A stretch of 64,000 nt of DNA from Usitatibacter rugosus (GTDB lineage: Bacteria; Pseudomonadota; Gammaproteobacteria; Burkholderiales; Usitatibacteraceae): contig NZ_CP053069.1 in the NCBI RefSeq assembly GCF_013003965.1, positions 1,023,419 to 1,087,418 of the forward strand, written 5' to 3'. Position 1 is the first letter of the stretch, and the number at the start of each line of letters is the position of its first letter. This document shows positions 26,218 to 37,711 of the stretch, piece after piece. The notes under the pieces are model-generated. The model did not search any database. It was not told the DNA's origin and saw nothing but the letters and a program-made list of their open reading frames with translations. A program made the translations under genes and the position numbers.

Positions 26218-28115
26218 AAGCGGAACGCCACGGCGGCCGTGAAGCCGTCGTCCTTCGAGCCCTCGCGGCCGGAGACGTTGTAGAACGCGAGGCCCACGCC
26301 GATCGACGGAGTGATGTTGCCGCGCAGGCCCACGGAGGTCGTCATGTACGTCGAGTCGGGCTTGTAGGCCTCGATGTCGTACGTGAGGCCCGTCGGTCCG
26401 AGCGACTGCAGCTGCGCGGAGACGAAGCGCGGATCATCGCGGCGCTCCTTGTCGGCCTGGAAGCGGATCCACGGCGTCCACATGCCGAAGTCCATCGAGG
26501 CTTGCGCTCCGATGCTCCAGATCTCCGAGCGCCGCGTCTGCTTGCTGATGTTGAGCATGCCGGTGTTGGGCGCGTTGCCGGAGGCCGTCTCGTTGAACCC
26601 GTTCACCTCGACGTTCTGCACGCCGAGCGTGAGGTACGGGCCCACCTTGAACTTGCCGAAGGTGAAGTCGTAGCCGACGTTGGCGTAGAACGACGCGTTG
26701 TTGCCGCTGGGGCTCGATTCGCCCGTGCGGGTGACCGGACCCAGCTGGATGTTGCGGCGGTTCTCCGAGTAGTCGATGTCGCTGATGCTGAACGCACCGC
26801 TCGCGTACAGGTTGGTGCCCTGGTAGGCCGCGAACGCCGACAGCGTGTTCTCCGTCATCTTGTAGCCGCCCGCGTTGCCGCCGAACCGCGCCTTCTCGTT
26901 GCTCATGCCGTAGGCGACGCCGATCGCGACGTTCTCGGAGGCGCGCATCGAGGCGCCCACCGCGAAGTTGTACGAATCGGTGTCCTGCGAGGGAATGCCC
27001 TGGCGAGCGTCGAAGCTCGGGTCGCTGTTGTTGTACGAGACGAACGTGGTCCACGTGCCCTCGGAGGCCTTGAGCCCCGTACGCACGCCCTCGGCGAGCG
27101 AGCGGACGTGCGCCTGGCGCGAATGGATCGCGGTCTCGGGCAGCATCGAATACTGCGACGGGCCGTCGATCAGGCTCTCCACGTACTGCGCGAGGATGGC
27201 CTGCGAGGCGGGCGTCGGATGGACGCTGTCGGCGAAGAGGTAGGTCTGGCCGCCGGGGACGATGGTGGCCGCCGTGCAGAACTGCGAGCTGTTCGAGTTG
27301 GTGGGCGGGAAGGTCTGGCAGGCCACGCCCGTGGTGTTGGTGAAGCCGAACGCCGCGGCGTTGTTCTTCACGTCGGTGAAGAGGCCAAACGTATCGACCG
27401 GGATGGCGCGGATGCCAGCGGACGCGAGGCCCGTGAAGAGCGTCGTGTTGTAGCCCGCCGAAAGCGCCGTGACAGCCCCGGCGATCGCCGGGCCGCCGGC
27501 CGCGGCCGAGGGCGTGCCGCCCACGTCGGGCAGCGCGAACACGAGGATGTAGCGGGCGCCCGCGGCGCGAAGGCGCGCGACCTGCGCCACGTCGTCCGTC
27601 GCGGCCTGGAGCACGTTGGCCTGGAGCTGGGCCTGCGTGATCTGGCCGGCCTGGAAGAGGCCGAGGTTCTGCAGCATGTCGTTGCCGCCCGCGAACACGG
27701 CGTAGAGCGCGTTCGGATCGGCAGCACCGCCATTGGCGCCGAGGAACTCGTTGATCTGGGTGCTCACCGGGCGCTGCGCGGAGCCGGGGGGCGTCGAAGC
27801 GGAGGGCTGCGTCACCCGGGCGCCGCCTTGAGCGTAGATGGAGCCGCCCGCGTTGCTGGGTCCGACGGCCGTCACGCCATAGTGCTGCGACACGAGCTCC
27901 GACCAGACCGGGCCCGGGTTGATCGTGAAGCGGCCGAGCTGGGCCACGAGGGCCGGGGGCAGGCCGAGGCCCGTGAGGAAGGGGCGGAAGTAGCCGGCGT
28001 CGGACAAGCTGTCGCCGAAGACGACGACGTTGGAGAACTGGGCTGCGCTGGATTGCGTTGCGCCGAGGGTGGCGAAGAGGGACAGGACGAGGGCGGGGAC
28101 GATACGTTTTTTCAT
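26214..28115 (-). CDS. GDSL-family autotransporter esterase (EstA-like, type Va)
   Basis: 633 residues from the ATG at 28115, which has GGAGGAG upstream and opens a signal peptide (KKRIVPALVLSLFATLGATQSSA). The passenger is a GDSL/SGNH hydrolase: block I 'VVFGDSLSDAGYF' (Ser), block III 'VFAGGNDML' (Asn) and block V 'FADSVHPTPASQ' (Asp, His). Residues from about 370 form the autotransporter barrel with alternating strands and terminal 'DDGFTAAVAFRF'. It resembles EstA of Pseudomonas, a surface-anchored esterase. It is followed by the coupled DUF2007 gene. Confidence 0.94.
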   Translation of the reverse strand: MKKRIVPALVLSLFATLGATQSSAAQFSNVVVFGDSLSDAGYFRPFLTGLGLPPALVAQLGRFTINPGPVWSELVSQHYGVTAVGPSNAGGSIYAQGGARVTQPSASTPPGSAQRPVSTQINEFLGANGGAADPNALYAVFAGGNDMLQNLGLFQAGQITQAQLQANVLQAATDDVAQVARLRAAGARYILVFALPDVGGTPSAAAGGPAIAGAVTALSAGYNTTLFTGLASAGIRAIPVDTFGLFTDVKNNAAAFGFTNTTGVACQTFPPTNSNSSQFCTAATIVPGGQTYLFADSVHPTPASQAILAQYVESLIDGPSQYSMLPETAIHSRQAHVRSLAEGVRTGLKASEGTWTTFVSYNNSDPSFDARQGIPSQDTDSYNFAVGASMRASENVAIGVAYGMSNEKARFGGNAGGYKMTENTLSAFAAYQGTNLYASGAFSISDIDYSENRRNIQLGPVTRTGESSPSGNNASFYANVGYDFTFGKFKVGPYLTLGVQNVEVNGFNETASGNAPNTGMLNISKQTRRSEIWSIGAQASMDFGMWTPWIRFQADKERRDDPRFVSAQLQSLGPTGLTYDIEAYKPDSTYMTTSVGLRGNITPSIGVGLAFYNVSGREGSKDDGFTAAVAFRF

Positions 28116-28246
28116 GTGGGTGACTCCTCCTTTATGGGAGGAATCTTCGCACAACCGTCCCGGGCACGCACTCCTGCAGTGCAGCGAGGAAACGGGGATT
28201 GCGGAACTGTCTTCCGCTGCGCGGATGCCTGGCGGCAACCCTATTC

Positions 28247-28415
28247 GGGACCCATTGAACCACGGAGGCACGGAGACACGGAGGGCCACGGAGGAATCTT
28301 GGAATTGCTGTAGCGATCAACCGTGCAGAGGTCACCGCCGAACCCACTTCACGTCCATTCCTGCATTCCTCCGTGGCCCTCCGTGTCTCCGTGCCTCCGT
28401 GGTTCAAGGGGGGCC
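28247..28415. repeat. Inverted-repeat element, family A copy 2
   Basis: Left arm 28247-28296 matches copy 1 at 49 of 50 positions. Right arm 28366-28415 is its inverted copy with a few outer mismatches. The spacer is 69 bp and not recognisably related to that of copy 1. It lies in the 314-bp gap between the ppsR stop (28430) and the autotransporter ATG (28115). The other ~130 bp of that gap should hold the autotransporter promoter, but no clear -35/-10 pair was seen. Confidence 0.86.
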
Positions 28416-28429
28416 AGGCGAAAGCCAGA

Positions 28430-29254
28430 TCAATACACGCGACGCATGAGGTGCGCCTCATGGAGGACATGCGTCGCGATCTCCTCGATCGACTTCGTCG
28501 TCGAGTCGAGGAAGATGATGTCGTTGCGCTTCATCAGCTTCTCCGCGGCGGCGACTTCGTAGCGGCAATTCTCGAGCGCGGCGTACTTCGAATCGGGCCG
28601 GCGTTCGCTGCGGATCTGGTGCAGGCGCTCGGGCGCGATCGAGAGGCCCCACACCTTGTGCTTGTGCGCGAGCAGCGCCGGCGGCAGGCGGTTGGCCTCG
28701 AGGTCCTCGGGGATCAGCGGGTAGTTGGCCGCCTTGATGCCGAATTGCATCGCCATGTAGAGGCAGGTGGGCGTCTTGCCGCTTCGCGACACGCCGACCA
28801 GGATGATGTCGGCCTCCTCCAGCTCGCGGTTGGTCACGCCGTCGTCGTGCGAGAGCGTGTAGTTGATCGCCTCGATGCGGTGGTTGTAGTCCTTGGAATT
28901 GCCGGCGCTGTGGCTCTTGCCCACGACGTGCGTGGACTTCTCGCCCAGCTCGCCTTCCAGCGGGATGATGAAGCGCTCGAAGACGTCCAGCACCAGGCCG
29001 TGGCACTTGTTGATTTCCTCGCGCACGGCGTCGTCCACGATCGAGCTGAATACGAGGGCGCGCTGGCCCACCTCGTCCTCGGTCTGGTTCACCTGCGCCA
29101 CCGCCGCGATCGCCTTGGGGATCGTGTCGATGAAGGGGAGCGTGATCCGCTGGAACTCGACGCCGGCGAACTGCGTGAGCAGCGACGAGCCGAGTGCCTC
29201 GACGGTGAGGCCGGTACGGTCGGAGATGAAGAAGACGCGGCGATGCTGGGCCAT
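28430..29254 (-). CDS. ppsR: PEP synthase regulatory kinase/pyrophosphorylase (DUF299)
   Basis: 274 residues from the ATG at 29254. Bifunctional enzyme that inactivates PEP synthase by ADP-dependent phosphorylation of a Thr and reactivates it by phosphorolysis. Family motifs: '[18 protein letters not shown]' at the N-terminus, '[29 protein letters not shown]', the P-loop '[19 protein letters not shown]' and '[16 protein letters not shown]'. The partner ppsA is divergent, 95 bp away, the usual arrangement in Betaproteobacteria. Confidence 0.97.
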   Translation of the reverse strand: MAQHRRVFFISDRTGLTVEALGSSLLTQFAGVEFQRITLPFIDTIPKAIAAVAQVNQTEDEVGQRALVFSSIVDDAVREEINKCHGLVLDVFERFIIPLEGELGEKSTHVVGKSHSAGNSKDYNHRIEAINYTLSHDDGVTNRELEEADIILVGVSRSGKTPTCLYMAMQFGIKAANYPLIPEDLEANRLPPALLAHKHKVWGLSIAPERLHQIRSERRPDSKYAALENCRYEVAAAEKLMKRNDIIFLDSTTKSIEEIATHVLHEAHLMRRVY

Positions 29255-29315
29255 GGGGTCCCGGCACGCGGCCGGCGGGTCATTTTGCGGTGCAGCAATG
29301 CTGCGGTTGGGCCGG

Positions 29316-29321
29316 TATAAT
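29316..29321 (+). promoter_or_regulatory. -10 element for ppsA
   Basis: A perfect TATAAT sits 28 bp upstream of the ppsA ATG in the ppsR/ppsA divergent gap. No good -35 is found 16-18 bp upstream, so an activator or alternative contact may be needed. Confidence 0.45.
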
Positions 29322-29349
29322 TGCAAGCTTCCGCGTGATTCGAAACCCC

Positions 29350-31734
<2,385 letters not shown>

Positions 31735-31772
31735 CGTCATACTCGAAGGCCGCTTTCCCGCCCGTCCCCACC

Positions 31773-32237
31773 ATGCACGCCTGGCGTATCGTCCGCTTCA
31801 ACGACCTCACCGCGCGTGACGTCCATGACATCTACCAGGCCCGCATCGAGGTCTTCGTCCTCGAGCAGAACTGCCCGTTCCAGGACGTCGACGGCGCCGA
31901 TCCCGCCTGCTGGCACCTCTTCACACGAAAAGAATTGGGGTCAGACCCTAATTCCTTCCCCATCATTGCCTATTGCCGCATCGTGCCGCCCGGCATCAAG
32001 TTCGCGGAACCGTCGATCGGCCGCGTGCTCACAACAGAGGCGGCGCGGGGCACGGGCCTGGGTCGCGTATTGATGGGCGAGGCGGTCGCGCGCACCAAGG
32101 CGCTGTGGCCGAAGGAGGCGATCCGCATCGGCGCGCAGGCCCGGCTGGAGAAGTTCTACAACGATTTCGGTTTCGAGAAAGCTTCGGACATGTACATGGA
32201 AGACGGCATCCCCCACATCGAGATGGTGCGGCCATGA
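31773..32237 (+). CDS. ElaA-type GNAT acetyltransferase with in-frame palindrome insertion
   Basis: 154 residues. It aligns by eye with E. coli ElaA: 'QARIEVFVLEQNCPFQDVDGAD', 'IGRVLTTEAARGTGLGRVLM' (acetyl-CoA loop), 'IGAQARLEKFYNDFGF' and 'EDGIPHIEM'. The natural acceptor is uncertain. Residues near 'TRKELGSDPNSFPII' are read from a palindrome of the GGGGTCAGACC family (31933-31953), which extends the loop after 'CWHLF' without breaking the frame. It overlaps the dehydrogenase gene by 4 bp. Confidence 0.9.
   Translation: MHAWRIVRFNDLTARDVHDIYQARIEVFVLEQNCPFQDVDGADPACWHLFTRKELGSDPNSFPIIAYCRIVPPGIKFAEPSIGRVLTTEAARGTGLGRVLMGEAVARTKALWPKEAIRIGAQARLEKFYNDFGFEKASDMYMEDGIPHIEMVRP
31933..31953. 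repeat. GGGGTCAGACCC palindrome inside a coding sequence
   Basis: AATTGGGGTCAGACCCTAATT, identical to the copy at 60670-60690. It contributes codons for ELGSDPN in the acetyltransferase. Other members of this family in the window lie between genes. Confidence 0.85.
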
Positions 32238-33022
32238 GCGGGCAGCTCGCGGGACGCACCGCTGTGGTCACCGGTTCCACGAGCGGCATCGGCCGTGCGA
32301 TCGCGCAGTTCTTCGCGCGCGAGGGCGCGAACGTCCTCGTGAACGGCTTCGGGGACGCGAAGGAAATCGAATCGCTGCGCGCCTCGCTCGCGAAGGAAAG
32401 CGGCGCGAAGGCCGCGTACCACGGCGCGGATATGTCGAAGCCGGCCGAGATCGAGGCGATGATCCGCGCGGCCGAGAAGGAGCTGGGGCCGGTCGACATC
32501 CTGGTGAACAACGCGGGCATCCAGTACGTGGCGCCCGTCGACGAGTTCCCCACGGAGAAGTGGGACGCGATCATCGCGATCAACCTCTCCTCGGCCTTCC
32601 ATGCGACCAAGCATGTGCTGAAGGGCATGAAGGCGCGCCGCTGGGGCCGCGTGATCAACATCGCCTCGGCCCACGGCCTGGTCGCTTCGCCCAACAAGAG
32701 CGCCTACGTGGCCGCCAAGCACGGCATCGTCGGCTTCACGAAGACGGTGGCGCTGGAAGTGGCGGAGACGGGCGTCCGCAGCAACGCGATCTGCCCCGGC
32801 TTCGTGCTCACGCCGCTGGTGCAGAAGCAGATCGACGACCTCGCGAAGCAGCACAACATCACCGCGGCCGCCGCCAAGGACATGATCCTCGCCCCGCAGC
32901 CGACGAAGGAGTTCGTGAAGATCGAGGAGATCGCGGCGATGGCCCTCTACCTCTCCACGGAAGCGGCCGCGCAAATCAACGGCGCGTCGTTCTCGATAGA
33001 CGGCGGATGGACCGCGAAATGA
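32234..33022 (+). CDS. bdhA: 3-hydroxybutyrate dehydrogenase (SDR family)
   Basis: 262 residues. Short-chain dehydrogenase oxidising D-3-hydroxybutyrate to acetoacetate with NAD+. Rossmann motif 'VVTGSTSGIGRAIA', 'ILVNNAGIQYVAPV', Ser/Tyr/Lys catalytic set in 'IASAHGLVASPNKSAYVAAK', and the substrate-loop sequence 'GFVLTPLVQKQIDDLAKQ' characteristic of the BdhA group. The ATG overlaps the acetyltransferase stop. The acetoacetate-CoA ligase two genes downstream would take the product onward, supporting use of polyhydroxybutyrate or external hydroxybutyrate. Confidence 0.93.
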   Translation: MSGQLAGRTAVVTGSTSGIGRAIAQFFAREGANVLVNGFGDAKEIESLRASLAKESGAKAAYHGADMSKPAEIEAMIRAAEKELGPVDILVNNAGIQYVAPVDEFPTEKWDAIIAINLSSAFHATKHVLKGMKARRWGRVINIASAHGLVASPNKSAYVAAKHGIVGFTKTVALEVAETGVRSNAICPGFVLTPLVQKQIDDLAKQHNITAAAAKDMILAPQPTKEFVKIEEIAAMALYLSTEAAAQINGASFSIDGGWTAK

Positions 33023-33024
33023 AT

Positions 33025-33077
33025 CGTCATTCCCGCGAAGGCGGGAATCCACTGGGTTCCCGCCTTCGCGGGAACGA
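33025..33077. repeat. Inverted pair of REP-like palindromes
   Basis: CGTC-ATTCCCGC-GAAG-GCGGGAAT and TTCCCGC-CTTC-GCGGGAA-CGAC face each other around CCACTGGG. This is the same pair architecture as at 10651. It begins 2 bp after the bdhA stop and fills the gap before pcp. Confidence 0.82.
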
Positions 33078-33089
33078 CAAGACTCCAGC

Positions 33090-33902
33090 ATGACGATGCT
33101 TCGACGGAGAACCCGGCGCCCGAAACCGGACACCCGCAAGCCGGCGCCTCCCGCGGTCACCGAGACCCGATCCCGGCGCCGCGCGCGCCCCGGCGCCGTG
33201 GTGCCCGCGGAGCTGATCGTCACGGAGGAGACAACGCCGCAGGCGAAAGCCTCGCGCGCCAACGTGGTGCTCGTCACGGGCTTCGAGCCCTTCGGCGGAG
33301 AGGCGAGCAATCCCTCCTGGGAGATCTGCAAGCGGCTGCCGGCCACGATCGGCAAGACCAGGGTCGAAACACTCCAGGTGCCGTGCCTCTTCCGCACCTC
33401 CATCGAAACCGTCGCCGAGGCGATCGAGAAGCTGAAGCCCGCGCTCGTCGTTTGCATTGGCCAAGCCGGCGGCCGCGACCGGATTTCCATCGAACGCGTC
33501 GGCATCAACATCGACGACGCGCGCGCTCCCGACAACGGAGGCGAGCGCCCCGTGGACGAGGCGATCGCACCGAATGGCCCGCCCGCCTACTTCACCACGC
33601 TGCCGATCAAGGCCATGGCCAAGGCGGTTCGCGACGCCGGCATTCCCGCCGAGGTCTCGAACACGGCCGGCACGTACGTCTGCAATCACCTGCTCTACGG
33701 CGTGCTGCATTTCATCGCTGCCAGCGGGCACGCAACGCGCGCCGGCTTCATCCACGTGCCCTACGCGGATGCGCAGGTGCTGGACAAACCCGGCCAACCG
33801 TCGATGTCGGTGGACGCGATGGCGCGCGGCATCGAGGCAGCGATCACCGCCGCGCTCGCGCACAAGACCGATACCAAGATCTCCGAAGGCCGAGAGACAT
33901 GA
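33090..33902 (+). CDS. pcp: Pyroglutamyl-peptidase I (C15)
   Basis: 270 residues. Cysteine peptidase removing N-terminal pyroglutamate. The core starts near residue 58 ('[20 protein letters not shown]'). The catalytic triad is visible: Glu in '[13 protein letters not shown]', Cys in '[15 protein letters not shown]' and His in 'AGFIHVPY'. About 57 residues of Arg/Pro-rich sequence precede the core, unlike the usual ~215-residue enzyme, so either the protein has a basic extension or the true start is later. It overlaps the ligase gene by 4 bp. Confidence 0.9.
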   Translation: MTMLRRRTRRPKPDTRKPAPPAVTETRSRRRARPGAVVPAELIVTEETTPQAKASRANVVLVTGFEPFGGEASNPSWEICKRLPATIGKTRVETLQVPCLFRTSIETVAEAIEKLKPALVVCIGQAGGRDRISIERVGINIDDARAPDNGGERPVDEAIAPNGPPAYFTTLPIKAMAKAVRDAGIPAEVSNTAGTYVCNHLLYGVLHFIAASGHATRAGFIHVPYADAQVLDKPGQPSMSVDAMARGIEAAITAALAHKTDTKISEGRET

Positions 33903-35854
33903 CCGAAGCACCGCTCTGGACGCCGTCGCCCGAACGGGTGGCCGCCTCCAACGTCACGGCGTTCACGAAGCTCGTGAACGAGCGCCACGGCACGAAGCTC
34001 ACCGACTACACGAGCCTCTACCGCTGGTCGTGCGACCACCTCGAGGATTTCTGGATCGCGGTCTGGGACTTTAGCGCCGTGGTCGCGGAGACGCGCGGCA
34101 AGGTCGCGCTCGCCGACGGCGACAAGATGCCCGGCGCGCGCTTCTTCCCCGACGCCAAGCTCAACTTCGCCGAGAACCTGCTCCGCCGCCGCGACGACTC
34201 CGACGCCATCGTCTTCTGGGGTGAGGACAAGGTGCGCAGGCACCTCACCACGCGCGAGCTCTACGACGAAGTCTCGCGCTTCTCGCAGGCGCTCTCCGCC
34301 GCGGGCGTGGGGGAGGGCGACCGTGTCGCCGCCTTCATGCCGAACATGCCCGAGACGGTGATCGCGATGCTCGCCACGGCGAGCCTGGGCGCCACGTTCA
34401 CCTCGTGCTCGCCGGATTTCGGCGTGCAAGGCGTCTGCGATCGCTTCGGCCAGGTCGAGCCGAAGGTGCTGGTGTGCTGCGACGGCTACTACTACAACGG
34501 CAAGGTCGTCGAGACGCTCTCGCGCATCGCGGAGATCATGGGCCACCTGCCGACGGTCAAGAAGGTCGTCGTCGTGCCGTACGTGAGCGAGGAGCCGGCG
34601 GCCTCGAGTGTTCCGCACGGCGTGACGCTCGCGGACTTCCTGGCACCGTTCCCGGCAAAGGACATCGCCTTCCGCCGCATGCCGTTCAACCATCCGCTCT
34701 ACATCCTCTACTCGAGCGGAACGACGGGCGTGCCCAAGTGCATCGTCCACAGCGCGGGCGGCGTGCTGCTGATGCACCTGAAGGAACACCTGCTGCATTG
34801 CGACGTGAAGGCCGGGGACCGCGTCTTCTACTTCACGACCTGCGGCTGGATGATGTGGAACTGGCTCGTGACGGCCCTGGGCGTGAATGCCGCGCTGCTG
34901 CTCTACGACGGCTCGCCCTTCCTCGGCCGCGGCAACGTGCTGTTCGACTTCGCGGCCGCCGAGGACATGACGCACTTCGGGACCTCCGCCAAGTTCATCG
35001 ACGCGATCGCGAAAGTGAAAGTCGAACCGATCCGGAACCACCGCCTGCCGGAGCTGCGCGCCATCCTCTCCACCGGATCGCCGCTCGCGGCCGAGGGCTT
35101 CGACTACGTCTATTCGAAGATCAAGAAGGACGTCCAGCTCTCCTCGATCAGCGGCGGCACCGACCTCGTGGCCTGCTTCGCCGGCGGAGCGCCGACGCGC
35201 CCCGTCTGGCGCGGTGAGCTGCAGGCGCGGCTGCTCGGCATGGCGGTGGAGATCTTCGATGACGACGGCCGCGTCCTGCCACAGGGCCAGAAGGGCGAGC
35301 TCGTGTGCGTGAAGCCGTTCCCGACCATGCCGCTCGGCTTCTGGAACGATCCGGGCGACGCGAAGTACCGTGCCGCGTACTTCGAGAAGTACCCGAACGT
35401 CTGGCGCCACGGCGACTGGTCGGAGATCACGCCGCACGACGGCATGATCATCTACGGGCGCTCGGATGCGGTGCTCAATCCCGGCGGTGTGCGCATCGGC
35501 ACGGCCGAGATCTACCGCCAGGTGGAGAAGCTGGACGAGGTGCTGGAGTCCATCGTCATCGGCCAGGATTGGCAGAAGGACGTGCGCGTGGTGCTCTTCG
35601 TGCGCCTGCGCGACGGCCTCACGCTGGACGAGGCGCTCGCCAAGCGCATCCGCGAGGTGATCCGCGTGAACACCACCACGCGCCACGTGCCCGCGGTGAT
35701 CCTCCAGGTGACCGATATCCCGCGCACCAAGTCCAACAAGATCGTCGAGCTCGCGGTGCGCGCCGTCGTCCACGGCCAGCCCATCAAGAACGCCGAGGCG
35801 CTCGCCAACCCCGAAGCCCTCGAGCAATTCCGCAACCGCCCCGAGCTGGCCTAG
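33899..35854 (+). CDS. aacS: Acetoacetate-CoA ligase
   Basis: 651 residues. Adenylate-forming enzyme: acetoacetate + ATP + CoA to acetoacetyl-CoA. Signature '[23 protein letters not shown]' (P-loop), 'CGWMMWNW', '[11 protein letters not shown]', '[35 protein letters not shown]' and the C-terminal catalytic Lys in '[12 protein letters not shown]'. '[13 protein letters not shown]' at the N-terminus is typical of acetoacetyl-CoA synthetase rather than acetyl-CoA synthetase. Together with bdhA it forms a ketone-body/PHB degradation route. The stop shares one base with the next GTG (TAGTG). Confidence 0.96.
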   Translation: MTEAPLWTPSPERVAASNVTAFTKLVNERHGTKLTDYTSLYRWSCDHLEDFWIAVWDFSAVVAETRGKVALADGDKMPGARFFPDAKLNFAENLLRRRDDSDAIVFWGEDKVRRHLTTRELYDEVSRFSQALSAAGVGEGDRVAAFMPNMPETVIAMLATASLGATFTSCSPDFGVQGVCDRFGQVEPKVLVCCDGYYYNGKVVETLSRIAEIMGHLPTVKKVVVVPYVSEEPAASSVPHGVTLADFLAPFPAKDIAFRRMPFNHPLYILYSSGTTGVPKCIVHSAGGVLLMHLKEHLLHCDVKAGDRVFYFTTCGWMMWNWLVTALGVNAALLLYDGSPFLGRGNVLFDFAAAEDMTHFGTSAKFIDAIAKVKVEPIRNHRLPELRAILSTGSPLAAEGFDYVYSKIKKDVQLSSISGGTDLVACFAGGAPTRPVWRGELQARLLGMAVEIFDDDGRVLPQGQKGELVCVKPFPTMPLGFWNDPGDAKYRAAYFEKYPNVWRHGDWSEITPHDGMIIYGRSDAVLNPGGVRIGTAEIYRQVEKLDEVLESIVIGQDWQKDVRVVLFVRLRDGLTLDEALAKRIREVIRVNTTTRHVPAVILQVTDIPRTKSNKIVELAVRAVVHGQPIKNAEALANPEALEQFRNRPELA

Positions 35855-36756
35855 TGCACTCTCCGAAGTTCTACGCGGCAGTCTCGATCGCGACGTCGCT
35901 CGCGACGATCGCGCTGAAGGCCGGCGCCTACTGGGTGACGGGATCGGCGGGCCTGCTGTCGGACGCGATGGAGTCGGTGGTGAACGTGGTCGCGGCCCTC
36001 GTCGCGTTCGCCGCGCTGCACTATGCCGAGGGCAAGCCCGACCGCGAGCACAACTTCGGCCACGAGAAGGTGCAATACGTCTCCAGCGGCATCGAGGGCG
36101 CGCTGATCTTCGTGGCCGCCGGCGCGATCGTGTGGACGGCAATCCCGCGCCTCATCCAGCCGCAGCCCCTGCAACAGGTGGGCCTGGGCCTCGCGTTGGC
36201 GTTGGCCGCCGCGATCGCCAACGGAGCGTGCGCGATGTTCCTGCTCAAGGGAGCTCGCGAGAACCGCTCGATCACGCTCGAGGCGGATGGGAAGCACCTG
36301 CTGTCGGACGTGTGGACCACCGTGGGAGTCCTCGTGGGCGTCGTCCTCGTGCAGCTCACGGGCTGGCTTCGCCTCGATGCGTTGGTGGCACTTGCGGTCG
36401 CCGCCAACGTGCTGTGGACCGGGTGGCAGCTGATGGTGCGATCCTTCGACGGCCTCATGGACCATGCGCTTCCCGCCGAAGACCTCGAGAAGATCCGCTC
36501 CGTGCTGGAGAAGCTCCGCGCCCAGGGCTGCGATTTCCACGCGCTACGCACGCGTCAATCCGGATCGCAGGGCTTCGTCGACGTGCACGTGCTGGTGCCG
36601 GGTGCGACCAGCGTGCAGATGGGCCACGACCTGGTGGAGCGCGTGGAAGCCGAGATCGCCGGGGCCGTGCCGCACGTGCAGGTGCTGGTCCACCTGGAGC
36701 CGCTGGAAGATCCCCGCAGCTGGGACGACCCGGAGACGGGCCACCCGCGCGAGTAG
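35854..36756 (+). CDS. Cation diffusion facilitator transporter
   Basis: 300 residues, GTG start sharing one base with the ligase stop. Six membrane helices followed by a cytoplasmic ferredoxin-like domain (about 205-300). Metal-site motifs are 'GSAGLLSDAMESVVN' in helix 2 (Asp) and 'EADGKHLLSDVWTTVG' in helix 5 (His/Asp). 'PDREHNFGHEKVQYVSS' is the conserved loop. The family exports Zn2+, Fe2+, Co2+ or Mn2+ against protons. The specific metal is not predictable here. Confidence 0.93.
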   Translation: MHSPKFYAAVSIATSLATIALKAGAYWVTGSAGLLSDAMESVVNVVAALVAFAALHYAEGKPDREHNFGHEKVQYVSSGIEGALIFVAAGAIVWTAIPRLIQPQPLQQVGLGLALALAAAIANGACAMFLLKGARENRSITLEADGKHLLSDVWTTVGVLVGVVLVQLTGWLRLDALVALAVAANVLWTGWQLMVRSFDGLMDHALPAEDLEKIRSVLEKLRAQGCDFHALRTRQSGSQGFVDVHVLVPGATSVQMGHDLVERVEAEIAGAVPHVQVLVHLEPLEDPRSWDDPETGHPRE

Positions 36757-36811
36757 GGGCGGGCCAGCGGGAATACAATCGGTGCCCACCGACACCCCCC
36801 GGGAGGCCGCC

Positions 36812-37711
36812 ATGAACATCAAGAATCCGATCGCCGTCGCCACGACGCTATTCCTCGCGACACTGGCCCACGGAGCCGACGCGTGGAAAGTCACCTCGGA
36901 CAAGCCCGTGACGGGCCTGGTCTTCCCCGAATCCGTGGGCTGCGACGCGGCCGGCAAGGCGCTCTACGTGGGCTCCTTCGGCGGCACCGAGCTCAAGCCC
37001 GGCGAGAAGGACGGCAAGGGCAGCATCGCCAAGCTCTCCCTCGACGGGAAGGTGATCGACGCGAAATTCCTCCCCGCGCACGGCGAGGTGATGAACAAGC
37101 CCAAGGGCATCTGGATCGCGGGCAACCGCCTCTGGGTGACCGACATCGACGGCGTGTGGATCTTCGACCTCAAGACCCGCAAGAGCCGCAAGCTCGACCT
37201 GCCCGGCGTCACCTTCGCCAACGATCCCGCGGTGCGCGGCAACGTGCTGATCGTGACCGACAACCGCAGCGACAAGCTGATGCGCGTGGAGCCCGCGGAC
37301 TTCCTCGACGCGAAGGTCCAGCCGAAGATCTCGGAGGTCTTCTCCGGAAAATCCGTGAACCCCAACGGCGTGTACCCGGGCGCGGGAGACAGCTGGCTCG
37401 TCGTGGGCTTCGTCTCGGCGGACAGCCCGCGCGCCATCTTCACGGTGGGCAAGGACGGCGAGCCCAAGCCGATCTCCACGCCCATCGGCCGCCTCGACGG
37501 CGTTGCGCGTTTAGCCGATGGCACGCTGCTCGTGACCGACTGGAACACCGGAGCGCTCTTCGCATGGAACGGCGAAGGCACGCGCCAGGACCTTGCCAAG
37601 GACTTCAAAGGCCCGGCGGATTTCTGCACCCTGCCCGACGGCAAGGGCTATACGGTCTACGTCCCCGACCTCGTGAAGAGCGAGGTGCGGATCCTCAAGC
37701 TCTCGCGCTAG
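36812..37711 (+). CDS. Exported SMP-30/gluconolactonase-like beta-propeller protein
   Basis: 299 residues with a signal peptide (AVATTLFLATLAHGADA) and a strong GGGAGG upstream. The mature protein carries repeats of the beta-propeller type: 'PESVGCDAAGKALYVGSF', 'MNKPKGIWIAGNRLWVTDIDGVWIFD', 'DGVARLADGTLLVTDWNTGALFAWNG' and 'CTLPDGKGYTVYVPDL'. It is likely periplasmic. The substrate is unknown, and it could be a binding or lactonase-like protein. It ends convergently with the universal stress gene, overlapping by 4 bp. Confidence 0.78.
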   Translation: MNIKNPIAVATTLFLATLAHGADAWKVTSDKPVTGLVFPESVGCDAAGKALYVGSFGGTELKPGEKDGKGSIAKLSLDGKVIDAKFLPAHGEVMNKPKGIWIAGNRLWVTDIDGVWIFDLKTRKSRKLDLPGVTFANDPAVRGNVLIVTDNRSDKLMRVEPADFLDAKVQPKISEVFSGKSVNPNGVYPGAGDSWLVVGFVSADSPRAIFTVGKDGEPKPISTPIGRLDGVARLADGTLLVTDWNTGALFAWNGEGTRQDLAKDFKGPADFCTLPDGKGYTVYVPDLVKSEVRILKLSR

